A stretch of DNA of 64,000 nt from Rhizobium sp. Q54 (GCA_945878875.1 CAMCUC010000009.1:1-64000); one strand, 5' to 3'; shown: positions 9,271-18,417, counted from the stretch's first letter. Notes: generated from the sequence alone by a model not told the origin. Numbers and translations: made by a program.

Positions 9271-9292
9271 GCCCCCTGGCTAACAGGGGGGC
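9271..9292 (+). other. Stem-loop in the 5' leader of the first binding-protein gene
   Basis: GCCCCCT at 9271-9277 can pair with the AGGGGGGC stretch at 9285-9292 around a short loop. It ends 16 bases before ATG 9309 and touches the Shine-Dalgarno region (AGGGAGGG, about 9297-9304), so it could affect mRNA stability or translation. Confidence 0.35.
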
Positions 9293-9308
9293 GTTCAGGG
9301 AGGGCTAC

Positions 9309-10259
9309 ATGCGGATATTAACATCGACGCTTGCTGTGCTTTTTATGGCCGGTACGGCGCAGGCCGCCGATTTGAAGTGCGCCCAGATTAAACTGGTCGT
9401 GCCTTACACAGCCGGAGGCGCGACCGACGTGGCCGCCCGTCTGGTGGCCAAGAATATTGAGCCTTTGCTCAAGATTCCCACCGTTATCGAAACGCGCACC
9501 GGCGCCACAGGGAATATCGGAACTGCGTTTGTCGCAAATTCAACGCCGGATGGCTGCACGCTGCTGGTCAACGGCGCCGTCATCGCCACCTATCCCCACA
9601 GCTTCAAAAGCCTCAGCTACGATCCTGTCAAGGACCTCACAGCGGTCGGCAGCATCGGCGTGACGCCGACGGTGCTCGTGACAAACAACAAGAGTATCAA
9701 CAACCTCAACGATCTCATTGCCTGGAGCAAAACAAAGCCGGAAGGATTGAGCTATGGCAGCGCCGGCTATGGCCTTTTGCACCATCTGGCTGTTGAGGAA
9801 ATAGCCGAACAGACAAAATCGCGCCTCGTACATGTGCCCTATCGTGGCGGCGGCAGCGCGACGCAGGATCTGGTGACGGGCGAATTGGCGTTCGGCAGTT
9901 TCGCGCTTGGATCGGTGGTTTCCTTCGTACGAAACGGGGATCTCAAAATACTCTCGGTGCTGCAATCCAGCCGCACGACACTGGCTCCTGAAGCGCAAAC
10001 TATTGCAGAGCAGGGATTCCCGAAACTGAATGCAGGCGTTCACTTTATGATCTTCGCACCTGTGAAGACGCACAAAGACATCGTGAACAAGGTGAGCGCG
10101 GCACTTGCCAAAGTGGTCGCTGATCCGTCGCTGAAGCGTAATTTTGAAGCTATCGGCTTTGATCCCATCCCCATGGATGCAGATGCTTCAAACAAGCTGG
10201 TGCGCCAGACTGGAATTGACTGGGCGCCGGTAGTTCAGCGGCTGAAGATTCAGCTGTAA
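9309..10259 (+). CDS. Tripartite tricarboxylate transporter substrate-binding protein (Bug/TctC family), classic type
   Basis: 316 residues with a cleavable signal peptide (residues 1-19, ending AQA). Bug-family motifs are in order: VVPYTAGGATDVAARLV (ligand-loop region, residues about 30-46), the YGSAG turn near residue 155 and HVPYRGGGSATQDL near residue 175. The family binds small carboxylates, amino acids or aromatic acids in the periplasm and delivers them to TctA/TctB. No such membrane genes are near. It is the first gene of a set with a hydrolase, flavin monooxygenase, DapA-family enzyme and GlcG-like protein, so the ligand is probably that pathway's substrate. Confidence 0.88.
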   Translation: MRILTSTLAVLFMAGTAQAADLKCAQIKLVVPYTAGGATDVAARLVAKNIEPLLKIPTVIETRTGATGNIGTAFVANSTPDGCTLLVNGAVIATYPHSFKSLSYDPVKDLTAVGSIGVTPTVLVTNNKSINNLNDLIAWSKTKPEGLSYGSAGYGLLHHLAVEEIAEQTKSRLVHVPYRGGGSATQDLVTGELAFGSFALGSVVSFVRNGDLKILSVLQSSRTTLAPEAQTIAEQGFPKLNAGVHFMIFAPVKTHKDIVNKVSAALAKVVADPSLKRNFEAIGFDPIPMDADASNKLVRQTGIDWAPVVQRLKIQL

Positions 10260-10337
10260 CCATTCCGGCAATCGCGGGCGCGGTCCATCGCTGCGCTCGC
10301 AATCAACAGTAAAACAAAAGCCTGACGAGAGGATTTC

Positions 10338-11132
10338 ATGTCTCAGCTAACAACAGCACACGTTGGAGACGTCGCCGCGAGGCAATTGAGCGCCGGTTCC
10401 GGGGAGAAACTTGTTTTCCTGCATGGCGCATCTGGCTTGCCGCAATGGAATTCTTTCTTTGCCGCGCTGGCGCAGCGCTACGAGGTGCTGGTTCCCGAAC
10501 ATCCCGGGTTTGGCGCAACGGCGGCGCCCCGGTCGATGCGCAATATCGCAGACATGGCGATGTATTATCTCGATTACCTCGAATCCTTTGGTCAGGAGCG
10601 CGTGCACCTTGTCGGCCATTCGCTGGGTGGCTGGATCGCAGCAGAAGCAGCATGCCGCAATTTGAGTAATGTTAAATCGCTCACGCTGATGGCGCCTGCG
10701 GGCATACGTATAAAAGGCATGCCTATTGGCGACAATTTTATCTGGTCGGTTGAAGAAACGGTGCGCAATCTTGTCGTCGATCAGAAGTTGGCGGATGCGA
10801 TGCTGTCGCGCGAACCCACCGAAGAAGAGGCTGATCTGCTGATCGCCAATCGCTATATGGCGACAAGGCTCGGGTGGGAGCCGCGTTGGCTCAACCTTGC
10901 GCTCGAAAGCTGGCTGCACCGCATCAAGACGCCGACACATATTATTTGGGGCGATAGCGACCGATTATTCCCCGCTGCCTACGGCGAGCGCTGGCGTGCG
11001 CTGATAACCGGCTCAAAGCTGACCATTGTCGAGCGTTGCGGACACCTGCCGCACGTCGAACATCCAGACGCCACTGCACACGATATCGTCAGCTTCCTGC
11101 AATCTTCAGCTCTCAACGGAGCCGCAAAATGA
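10338..11132 (+). CDS. Alpha/beta hydrolase
   Basis: 264 residues with no signal peptide, so cytoplasmic. The nucleophile elbow GHSLGGW places the catalytic Ser at residue 95. The acid is the Asp of WGDSDRLFP (about residue 206) and the base is the His of CGHLPHVEHP (about residues 235-240). The oxyanion HG loop is at residues 29-30. The length and layout match C-C bond hydrolases and small esterases or amidases of catabolic pathways. Its TGA overlaps the ATG of the next gene (ATGA), so it is translationally coupled to the flavin monooxygenase, whose product it may hydrolyse. Confidence 0.88.
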   Translation: MSQLTTAHVGDVAARQLSAGSGEKLVFLHGASGLPQWNSFFAALAQRYEVLVPEHPGFGATAAPRSMRNIADMAMYYLDYLESFGQERVHLVGHSLGGWIAAEAACRNLSNVKSLTLMAPAGIRIKGMPIGDNFIWSVEETVRNLVVDQKLADAMLSREPTEEEADLLIANRYMATRLGWEPRWLNLALESWLHRIKTPTHIIWGDSDRLFPAAYGERWRALITGSKLTIVERCGHLPHVEHPDATAHDIVSFLQSSALNGAAK

Positions 11133-12271
11133 AATTCGCCTGTTTCACATTGATGCCTTATCGTCCGCTGGATATGGTGGAGAGAAACAAGCATCGCTCT
11201 GCCTGGGTGCTGCTGCCAAATTCGCTATACGATCCCAAAAAGGGCGCAGACGAATATGATTCCTACATCAACCAGCTCGTCTATGCCGAGAAGCTTGGGT
11301 TCGACATCATCGCCGTCAATGAGCATCATCAAACCGCCTATGGCATGATGCCGGCCCCCAATCTCATCGCCAGCGCGCTCATTCAACGCACGACAACATG
11401 CAAAGTCGCAGTGCTTGGCCGCGCGCTGCCGCTCGTCAACAATCCGATGACGATTGCTGAAGAGTTCGCCATGCTGGATACGCTTTCACGCGGGCGCCTG
11501 ATAGCAGGTTTTGTCCGCGGCATCGGCACTGAATATCACGCCATGGGCATTAATCCGGCGTTCTCGCATGAGCGTTATCTTGAAGCGCACGACATGATCG
11601 TGCAGGCATGGACAAGGCCGGGACCGTTCGAGTTTGAAGGCGAACATTATAATAACAGATATGTGAATCTGTGGCCGCGTCCCTATCAAACGCCGCACCC
11701 GCCGATCTGGGTGCCATCGCAAGGATCATCCGAGACAATTGCTTGGGCTGCTGCGCCAGAGCGGAAATATCCGTTCCTCGTGACCTTTGCCGCGCAAGAT
11801 CTCGTGGTGCGCTATCTCAATATGTATCGCGATCAGGCGAAGAAGTTTGGCTATGAGGCTGGCGGCGAGCAATTAGGCTGGGCAGCGCCGATCTATGTTG
11901 CGGAGACGGAAGAGCGCGCACGCGCAGAGGCGAAGGCCGGCGCGGAATCTTTGTTCAACGATTATCTCTATAACCCGTGGGAAATGCTTCTGCCGCCCGG
12001 TTACATGTCGATCTCGTCGATGAAAGCAACCGTCAAAATGCGCAAGGCGCTTGGATCACGTCCGCGTACGCACACCATTGATTCGCTGATAGACAGCGGC
12101 ACAGTGATAGCGGGTACGCCCAAAACCGTGCGTGAGAAAATTGAAAAAGTGCGCGACCAGACCGGGGTCGACAATCTTGTCGCAATGCTGCAATTTGGCG
12201 TGATGTCAGATGAGCTGGCGCTGCGTAATATGGAATTGTTCGCCACTGAAGTGATGCCGCATCTGCGTTAG
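11129..12271 (+). CDS. LLM-class flavin-dependent monooxygenase
   Basis: 380 residues from ATG 11129, which overlaps the stop of the hydrolase; a longer in-frame reading from 11036 would run through the hydrolase end and is not credible. Luciferase-like monooxygenase fold: early VNEHHQTAYG with ligand-contacting histidines, LDTLSRGRLIAGFVRG, then WVPSQGSSETIAW. The family uses FMNH2 and oxygen to hydroxylate or cleave C-C, C-N or C-S bonds. The reduced flavin must come from a reductase encoded elsewhere. Coupling to a hydrolase suggests ring or chain cleavage followed by hydrolysis, but the substrate is not known. Confidence 0.85.
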   Translation: MKFACFTLMPYRPLDMVERNKHRSAWVLLPNSLYDPKKGADEYDSYINQLVYAEKLGFDIIAVNEHHQTAYGMMPAPNLIASALIQRTTTCKVAVLGRALPLVNNPMTIAEEFAMLDTLSRGRLIAGFVRGIGTEYHAMGINPAFSHERYLEAHDMIVQAWTRPGPFEFEGEHYNNRYVNLWPRPYQTPHPPIWVPSQGSSETIAWAAAPERKYPFLVTFAAQDLVVRYLNMYRDQAKKFGYEAGGEQLGWAAPIYVAETEERARAEAKAGAESLFNDYLYNPWEMLLPPGYMSISSMKATVKMRKALGSRPRTHTIDSLIDSGTVIAGTPKTVREKIEKVRDQTGVDNLVAMLQFGVMSDELALRNMELFATEVMPHLR

Positions 12272-12310
12272 GCTGCAACATAGAACTCGTTGTTGAAGGG
12301 ATCTGCCAAC

Positions 12311-13240
12311 ATGGTCGCAGGTGTGCCTCCGATAGATATCCCGTTGACGGTGGTTCCGCCGTTAACGCCTTTTACTGAAGACTTGAAAGTGAATTACGAT
12401 CAATTGCGGGGCGTGATTGATTACGTCGTCGATGATTGTAATGCCAGCATGGTCGTGGCCGCTGGAGTTGAGGCGCAGGAATATCAATATCTCGATATGG
12501 CGGCGCGCAAGGAGCTTGTGCGCAAGACGTTTGAGTTTGTCGATGGCCGCGCGCCAGTGGTTGTCGGCGTCACCCATCCATCCTTTCGCGAGGCTATTGA
12601 ACTGGCCAATCTCGCGGAGAAGCTCGGGGCGACATGTTTGCAGGTTTTGTCGCCTTTGCGTCCAATCGGCGGGCCCGCTCCAACCTCTGACGTCGTGCGC
12701 TATTTTGAACTGATTGCGCGCGAAACAAGCCTGCCGCTCATGCTTTATCTCAATCCCGGACCGGGAGGCGATCTCTCGCCCGCAGCCACCGTTGAGCTGT
12801 CAAAACTTGATCGTGTTAAATACGTCAAGGAAAGCTCGCGCGACTTGTCGCGCGTGTCACGTCTGATCGTCGAGATCGAACACGCGGGACATGCGCATTA
12901 TTTTACGACGATGCAAATGCTGCTGGCGTCTTTGATGCTGGGCTGCAAGGGCGTGACGTTGCCGCCTCCAGCCTCCTTCATCGCCAACAAGATCATCGCT
13001 GCCTTCATGGCTGGAGATTATAAGGAGGCGTCGCGCCTGCAATTACAATTCGCGCTTTTTCCTGCTCGCTGGATGGACGCAGGCCTTGCAACAGTGATGA
13101 AAGCTGCAATGACTTGTTTGGGCGTGCCGTGCGGCGGGCCTTATCCGCCTTATCCGCCACTCAACGACGAACGTCTTGTGCAAGTTCAGGCGTTTCTCAA
13201 AACTACAGATTTGAAAACCGCTAAATCCGCTGCCCGGTAA
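12311..13240 (+). CDS. DapA-family (class I aldolase / dihydrodipicolinate synthase-like) enzyme
   Basis: 309 residues from ATG 12311, chosen over a TTG at 12290 because a GAAGGG ribosome-binding site lies 10 bases before it. The (beta/alpha)8 enzyme has the Schiff-base Lys at residue 173 (VKESS) and the conserved Tyr at 146 (LYLNPGPGG, a variant of the usual YNxPxRT). The family comprises pyruvate-dependent aldolases, dehydratases and related lyases. It sits 39 nt after the flavin monooxygenase and 14 nt before the GlcG-like gene, so it probably performs the final C-C bond step of the same pathway rather than lysine synthesis. Confidence 0.85.
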   Translation: MVAGVPPIDIPLTVVPPLTPFTEDLKVNYDQLRGVIDYVVDDCNASMVVAAGVEAQEYQYLDMAARKELVRKTFEFVDGRAPVVVGVTHPSFREAIELANLAEKLGATCLQVLSPLRPIGGPAPTSDVVRYFELIARETSLPLMLYLNPGPGGDLSPAATVELSKLDRVKYVKESSRDLSRVSRLIVEIEHAGHAHYFTTMQMLLASLMLGCKGVTLPPPASFIANKIIAAFMAGDYKEASRLQLQFALFPARWMDAGLATVMKAAMTCLGVPCGGPYPPYPPLNDERLVQVQAFLKTTDLKTAKSAAR

Positions 13241-13254
13241 CAGAAGAGCCAGAA

Positions 13255-13689
13255 ATGTTGAAGATTGATCGCTTATCGCTCGAAGACGCCCGTATTTTGA
13301 TCGATGGCGCAACGCAAAAGTCCCGCGTCATGGGCATCCCGATGTGTATTGCGGTATGCGATGAGTCTGGAAATTTGCTCGCGTTCGATCGTATGGATGG
13401 CGGAAAGGCAACCAGCATTTCCATCGCTATCGACAAGGCTTTTACATCTGCTGCTGCGCGAAATCCAACCCATGTCTACAATCAGCTTTGTCAGCCTGGT
13501 CAGCCTACGTTTGGAATACATGTCACGAACGGTGGCCATTTTTGCATTATAGGTGGCGGCCTTCCGGTGCGCGTTGGCGGCGTGGTCGTAGGCGGGATAG
13601 GAATTAGCTCTGGCACTGCGATTGAAGATCTTGAGGTCGCGGAAGCTGCGCTCGTCCATTTTTACGAGAAGACCGGCCTTAATCCCTGA
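13255..13689 (+). CDS. GlcG/HbpS-family protein
   Basis: 144 residues, typical of the GlcG (DUF336) family: an N-terminal SLEDARILIDGA helix, the MCIAVCDESGNLLAFDRMDGGK block, DKAFTSAAARN, and a C-terminal GGGLPVRVGGVVVGGIGISSG segment. Members form small oligomers and occur as accessory genes in glycolate, propanediol and aromatic catabolism operons; some bind haem or cobalamin, most have no proven role. It is last in the 9.3-13.7 kb set, 14 nt after the DapA-like gene. Confidence 0.88.
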   Translation: MLKIDRLSLEDARILIDGATQKSRVMGIPMCIAVCDESGNLLAFDRMDGGKATSISIAIDKAFTSAAARNPTHVYNQLCQPGQPTFGIHVTNGGHFCIIGGGLPVRVGGVVVGGIGISSGTAIEDLEVAEAALVHFYEKTGLNP

Positions 13690-13701
13690 TGCAACAGGAA
13701 G

Positions 13702-14934
13702 TCACTCTCGCTCAAGGGTTCTGCGGATCGCGCGACGTTTGCCGAAAAGCAGCGCGGCAGTTGCAATTCCTATAGCGGCAGCCAGAGCATAGGACCACCG
13801 CAAGCCGACAAATTCTGCGATGAAACCAAAGAACAGCGCGCCAAGGGCTGGCGTTCCGCGATAGATGACGGTGTAGAATGACATTACCCGTGATCGCATT
13901 GAATCATCGAGCGCTGATTGCACAAGGGCCTGAATGCTGACCGACAACGTGTTGAACGTATAGCCGGAGATTGCGGCGAAGACGATTCCCACCATAAGTT
14001 CCCGGGTCGCCACGAGGCCGAAGGTAGCCAGACTTACGCCGATCAAGCCCGCGAACGCCAAATTTGCAAGTCCCGTGAGATTGCCCAAAAGCGCCACGCG
14101 CATAGCGCTTATCATCGCCCCGGCGCCCATAGCGGACGTGAGCCAGGCAAGGCCCACTGCGTCCGAATTAAATACAGCTTCTGCGAATCCAGGCAGCATG
14201 TCCTGAATTGGCCGCAGGCAGATTGAGGCCGCAGCGAGCATCAGAAATAGCGGCAGAATACCCTCGTGCGCGCGGATATAGTGAACGCTGTCGGCGATAT
14301 CGGTCCATAATTTGCGTTGATGTTTTGCGCGCACAAGTACGGGCATATGCATGAAGTGCATCACGATTGAAAACAGAAACGTACCAAGGGCGTGGGCCAT
14401 GAATGTGCCCAGCACGCCCCATATTGGAATAATGATGGCCGCTATCGCCGGGCCGATAAAGCGGCTTGCCTGAAATAAAGCGGAATCGAGCGAAACAGCC
14501 GTTCCCACAAGCGCTTTTGGCACGGTGTTGGGCACGACCGCATGGCGCGCAGCCGTAGAGAATGCATGGATGAAACCCAACGCAAGCGTGAGTCCAAACA
14601 ACAATTCGATGTTTAAAAAGCCCGCCAGCATAAAACCGGCCAGCAGCGCCGCCTGAACAAACTGCAGCCATTGCGTAACGAGCAGTATTTTCATCGGCGA
14701 CGAGCGGTCTGTATAAACCCCGGCCATCGGCGACAACAGAAGAATAGGAACAAGATCGGCGGCCGCGATCACGCCAAGCCAAACCGGCGAATGGGTCAAT
14801 TCCCACGCCAGCCAGCCGATTCCCACTCGCTGCATCCACGATGAGATAGCCGCGGGCCCCAGTCCCAACATGAACAGCGTGTAATTACGATGGCTGAACA
14901 CGTCCCAAACGGGACGGCGTGCGGGATGCGTCAA
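13702..14934 (-). CDS. MFS transporter, enterobactin-exporter (MFS_3) type
   Basis: 410 residues with twelve predicted membrane segments. The start is a TTG at 14934, supported by a strong GAGGAGAG ribosome-binding site four to five bases upstream. The 2-3 loop has GVYTDRSSPMKIL, a form of the MFS signature. The sequence resembles exporters such as EntS. It is last of three minus-strand genes, 10 nt after another MFS carrier, and probably moves a product or toxic intermediate of the neighbouring catabolic genes. Confidence 0.82.
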   Translation of the reverse strand: MTHPARRPVWDVFSHRNYTLFMLGLGPAAISSWMQRVGIGWLAWELTHSPVWLGVIAAADLVPILLLSPMAGVYTDRSSPMKILLVTQWLQFVQAALLAGFMLAGFLNIELLFGLTLALGFIHAFSTAARHAVVPNTVPKALVGTAVSLDSALFQASRFIGPAIAAIIIPIWGVLGTFMAHALGTFLFSIVMHFMHMPVLVRAKHQRKLWTDIADSVHYIRAHEGILPLFLMLAAASICLRPIQDMLPGFAEAVFNSDAVGLAWLTSAMGAGAMISAMRVALLGNLTGLANLAFAGLIGVSLATFGLVATRELMVGIVFAAISGYTFNTLSVSIQALVQSALDDSMRSRVMSFYTVIYRGTPALGALFFGFIAEFVGLRWSYALAAAIGIATAALLFGKRRAIRRTLERE

Positions 14935-14944
14935 GCAGCTCTCC

Positions 14945-16126
14945 TCATATGTTACGTGCGCTTGCGCGAAAGATTATTGTCGCACCGCCCAGAAGCGCGA
15001 GGCACCCATACAATCCCCCCTGATAGCCAAGGCCAAGATTGTCCGCCAGAATGCCTGTAAACATGGGCCCCAAAATCAGCGCCAGGTCCTGCATTGTGCG
15101 CAACAGCCCCATGGCGGGTCCTCGCTGATGCTCGGGCGCTATGTCGGCGACATAGGCGATCAGCGTTGGCGACGCCATTCCGGCGCCGGCGCCAAACAAG
15201 ATAGAAGAAAACCACAAATAAATCCGATGCTCGCCGAACGCCAGTAACGCGCACGCAGTCAGGGTCAAACCGCTCGCAATTACAATGATCCAGACGCGCC
15301 CGCACAAACGCGCCAGCGGCGGCGTGATTCCGATGACGCTGAGATTGGCGAGCGCTCCGCACGTAAGGATCAGCCCGATCGTCGTCAGCTCCATGGCATG
15401 TTTAGTTTGTGCAATAAGGGGCAGCAAAATCCAATTTGACGAGACGCGAACATAGAAAATAGCGAAATACATTATGCCGACGCCCATGCCCTGACGCGCG
15501 AGCGTGCACAATTCGCCCGGCTGTGACAAAGGTTTCTCGTGCTTGTCCGGCCTTTGTCTCCACGGCATCGCCGCGAATGCAAGCATGCCGGCGAGCGCTA
15601 TAATACCGTTAATCAAATAGGGCGAGCCAAAGCCCCATAAACCCGCGGCCAACCCGCCGAGCGCTGGGCCCATGCTGGCGCCGATCATATTTGCAGCCTG
15701 ATAATACGACGCGTCCTGCATACGCTTGCCCGGCGTGCCAAGATCAGCCACGGCGGCAAGGGCGGACGTCATGAAGGTTGCGGACGCTGCGCCCATGACC
15801 AGAAGGCAGAGAAAAAACGCTGGCACTTCGCTTGTGGCCACAACGGCCAGCGAGGCGAGCGCAGATACGCCGCAACCAAGGCTCATCATCGCGCGTCGGC
15901 CAAGCTTTTCCGAGGCGTAGCCAGCCGGCATGTTGACCACAAGACGCGCGCCGCCGTAAGCGGAGATCATCATGCCTATGACTGCAGTGCTGGCGCCAAG
16001 GCTCTGGCCATAGAGTGCGATCACGGACCAAACCATGCCGTTCCCAACCTGTTTCATAAAAACAAGCGACAACAAAATAAGCATCGGTCTTGATGGTTGT
16101 TGCGGAAATAGCGACGAAAGATTCAT
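14945..16126 (-). CDS. MFS transporter
   Basis: 393 residues with twelve predicted helices. The cytoplasmic 2-3 loop has the GYASEKLGRRAMM motif and helix 5 has a proline/glycine-rich GASMGPALGGLAAG stretch, both usual in MFS drug or metabolite:proton antiporters. The ATG at 16126 lies 2 nt after the end of the dihydroxyphthalate-decarboxylase-like gene, so the two are co-transcribed, and a second MFS gene follows. The substrate cannot be read from the sequence. Confidence 0.85.
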   Translation of the reverse strand: MNLSSLFPQQPSRPMLILLSLVFMKQVGNGMVWSVIALYGQSLGASTAVIGMMISAYGGARLVVNMPAGYASEKLGRRAMMSLGCGVSALASLAVVATSEVPAFFLCLLVMGAASATFMTSALAAVADLGTPGKRMQDASYYQAANMIGASMGPALGGLAAGLWGFGSPYLINGIIALAGMLAFAAMPWRQRPDKHEKPLSQPGELCTLARQGMGVGIMYFAIFYVRVSSNWILLPLIAQTKHAMELTTIGLILTCGALANLSVIGITPPLARLCGRVWIIVIASGLTLTACALLAFGEHRIYLWFSSILFGAGAGMASPTLIAYVADIAPEHQRGPAMGLLRTMQDLALILGPMFTGILADNLGLGYQGGLYGCLALLGGATIIFRASARNI

Positions 16127-16128
16127 TT

Positions 16129-17109
16129 TTATGTGTCGTGCGTGGAGGGGTCGAACAGGCGTTCGGCTGGGTAGGTTTGCCCGATCAAGCCCTGGTCATG
16201 GGAATATGCTATAAAACGCTCAACATTGCGGTGATTGCGTTTGAAGCCGTTCTCCCAGGGGTCGCGCCCAAATGCGCGCCGTTCGTCTTCCAGCGCATGC
16301 AGACCCCAAGCCAGGCGTGACCAATTGGGGTCTTCGTAATAACTCTCGGCGATTGCGTTTGCGTCATTGAACATCTTGTACAAGGCCATGCAGAGCCAGG
16401 GATAGGCGTCAGCGAGCTCTTGCCGCAGAACGATAACATGCATGATCGGATAATCGCCGACCTTATTAAAATAAGCGAGTTCTTCGCCCTTGGGATCGGC
16501 AAACAAGCGGCGCGCCCGAGTCTGTCCGGTGGAGACGGAATGGGGCGGATGTGGCAGGAAGAAAGCATCGATCTCGCCATTCTCAAGCGATTGACCCAGC
16601 CCCTGACGATTGCCGATGAAATCGACTTTGACGCCCGGCTTGATTTTAAACGCTACTTTTTCTTCCGAAGTCAGCAGCCAGTGGATGCTTTCCCATTCTA
16701 CATTATAATATGATTTCAGATCCCCTCTGGCCAGCAGCGACAGCGTTGTCTGAAAGGCGCTGAGCGCGACTTTTTTACCAATCAGATCCCGGGGATGCCA
16801 GAAGTTTGAATCCGGATGCACCCACATCTGGCTCTGGCTGAAAAGACGACGCGGGAAAATTGGTATTCCGGTAATCGCAATCCCTTTTTCCCTTGCGATC
16901 AGGAAACTCGACATCGAAAATTCTGCGACGTCATACATGCCCTCAAGCATCGCGCCATGACGGTCAGCGCCGTCGCGCAGGCGGGCGCTTTGACCTATCT
17001 GATCGACCACGAGTTCAACGTTTTCGGGCGTCGGGGCCGTACCGTCGAAAAAGGGAAAATGGCGATCGTAGCGATCAAGCCCGATTTTCAACTTGAGTTT
17101 GTGCGCCAT
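16129..17109 (-). CDS. 4,5-dihydroxyphthalate decarboxylase-like protein (periplasmic-binding-like fold)
   Basis: 326 residues without a signal peptide, starting at ATG 17109 behind GGGAGAA. The order of motifs (LKIGLDRYDRHFPFFDG, the FSMSSFLIAREKG block, FPRRLFSQSQMWVHP and a C-terminal WENGFKRNHRNVERFIAYSHDQGLI) and the length match Pht5-type 4,5-dihydroxyphthalate decarboxylase (about 330 residues). The family shares its fold with ABC-transporter binding proteins, and many members are annotated only as such. Absence of a secretion signal favours a cytoplasmic enzyme. It heads an operon with two MFS carriers. The exact substrate is uncertain. Confidence 0.72.
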   Translation of the reverse strand: MAHKLKLKIGLDRYDRHFPFFDGTAPTPENVELVVDQIGQSARLRDGADRHGAMLEGMYDVAEFSMSSFLIAREKGIAITGIPIFPRRLFSQSQMWVHPDSNFWHPRDLIGKKVALSAFQTTLSLLARGDLKSYYNVEWESIHWLLTSEEKVAFKIKPGVKVDFIGNRQGLGQSLENGEIDAFFLPHPPHSVSTGQTRARRLFADPKGEELAYFNKVGDYPIMHVIVLRQELADAYPWLCMALYKMFNDANAIAESYYEDPNWSRLAWGLHALEDERRAFGRDPWENGFKRNHRNVERFIAYSHDQGLIGQTYPAERLFDPSTHDT

Positions 17110-17174
17110 CGCTTTTCTCCCTGCGTGGTCGTTTTGGCTCTTGGACGGAACTTAGCACTTTATCGACGAGTCGA

Positions 17175-17223
17175 TTGATCAACGCAAATGCGCCCTGAAC
17201 GGGTGCGCTCCTGATCAATTGAT
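17175..17223. promoter_or_regulatory. Pair of AT-rich palindromes in a divergent promoter
   Basis: TTGATCAA at 17175-17182 and ATCAATTGAT at 17214-17223 are perfect palindromes with centres 40 bp apart, about four helical turns. They lie between the divergent decarboxylase-like gene and the binding-protein gene at 17340, as an operator pair for a dimeric repressor would. No regulator gene is next to them. Confidence 0.35.
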
Positions 17224-17339
17224 TAAAGGCAATGCGCCAAGCGCCAGTGGCGTTGGGCCGCGGCCTGCGGTATATGATCCGCTTAAAGGATCGACTGGGC
17301 GTCAGGGGTAGCGCAGGATCCATATGAGGGAGAGAATTC

Positions 17340-18368
17340 ATGAAGGTTTCGTTCGCAGGTTTGGCGCGTGGCGCAGCTGTCGTGGCGGCCGCATCGGTGG
17401 TTTCGGCGCAGGCTTATGCGCAAACGCCGGAGGAGTTTTATCGCGGCAAAACCGTGCAATTCATGGTTGGCTATCCGCCAAGCGGCGGGTTCGACGCCTA
17501 CACGCGGGTGGCTGCCCGGTTTATAGGCAAGCATATTCCCGGGAATCCGACCGTGATCGTCAACAATATGCCCGGCGCATCAAGCCTGCAATTTGTGCGT
17601 TATCTGCATAGCGTCGCGCCCAAAGACGGTACGCAGTTTGGCATGTTCAATCGCGGTCTGATGCCAAAATCCGTACTTGAGCCCAAGGAAGTCGGCGTCG
17701 ATTTTACGAAATTTACGTGGATCGGCAGCATGAACAGCGAGCTCGCCATCTGCTATACATGGGGCACCAAAGGCATCAAGACGCTTAAAGATCTGCGCAC
17801 GAAGCCGATCACGCTGGGTGAGACGTCAAAGAATAGCGGCGGCTACATTTACACTTCCATCCTTCGTTCGCTGAGCCCGGACAATATCAAGCCTGTGCTT
17901 GGCTATTCGACGACCGGCCACATCTGGCTGGCGATTGAGCGCGGCGAGCTCGATGGCAATTGCACGCTCATAAGCAGCCTCGAGAGCCAGAAGCCTGACT
18001 GGATGCCGCAGAACAAGATTGATGCGCTCGTGCAGTTCAGCGAAACAAAGCATCCTTCACTGCCGAACGTTCCAACTATCTTTGAAGTACTGACGTCGGA
18101 GAATGAGAAGAAGGCGATTAATTTCCTGATCGCATCTGAGCAGATCGGTCGCCCGATCATCGGACCGCCCGGCATGCAGGCGGACAGAACCGCCGCTCTT
18201 CGCAAGGCCTTTCTTGACATGATGAAGGATCCTGAGTTTGACGAGTTCGCCAAGAAGTTGAAGATGGACATGGACCCGATGTCCGGTGAGAAAGCGGCCG
18301 CGATTGCTTCAGCAATCCAGAGCACGCCGCCGGAGGCTATCGAAGTCGCGCGCAAGTTTATGGAATAG
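17340..18368 (+). CDS. TTT-family substrate-binding protein, GGGYD subfamily, with cysteine pair
   Basis: 342 residues, signal peptide 1-27 (ending AYAQ), ATG behind GGGAGAGA. Motifs are in order FYRGKTVQFMVGYPPSGGFDAYTR (residues 33-56), HIPGNPTVIVNNMPGASS (65-82), APKDG (93-97), FTWIGSMNSE (125-134) and ERGELDGN (200-207). It belongs to the longer Bug-like subfamily that appears seven times in this window. Cys138 and Cys208 are the only cysteines and could form a periplasmic disulfide. It stands between the decarboxylase/MFS operon (divergent) and a DMT exporter 49 nt downstream. The ligand is unknown, probably an organic acid. Confidence 0.85.
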   Translation: MKVSFAGLARGAAVVAAASVVSAQAYAQTPEEFYRGKTVQFMVGYPPSGGFDAYTRVAARFIGKHIPGNPTVIVNNMPGASSLQFVRYLHSVAPKDGTQFGMFNRGLMPKSVLEPKEVGVDFTKFTWIGSMNSELAICYTWGTKGIKTLKDLRTKPITLGETSKNSGGYIYTSILRSLSPDNIKPVLGYSTTGHIWLAIERGELDGNCTLISSLESQKPDWMPQNKIDALVQFSETKHPSLPNVPTIFEVLTSENEKKAINFLIASEQIGRPIIGPPGMQADRTAALRKAFLDMMKDPEFDEFAKKLKMDMDPMSGEKAAAIASAIQSTPPEAIEVARKFME

Positions 18369-18417
18369 AGTTTATATTAGGCTCGATGTTCGTTGAGCAT
18401 AAAGCGGAGAGAAATTA

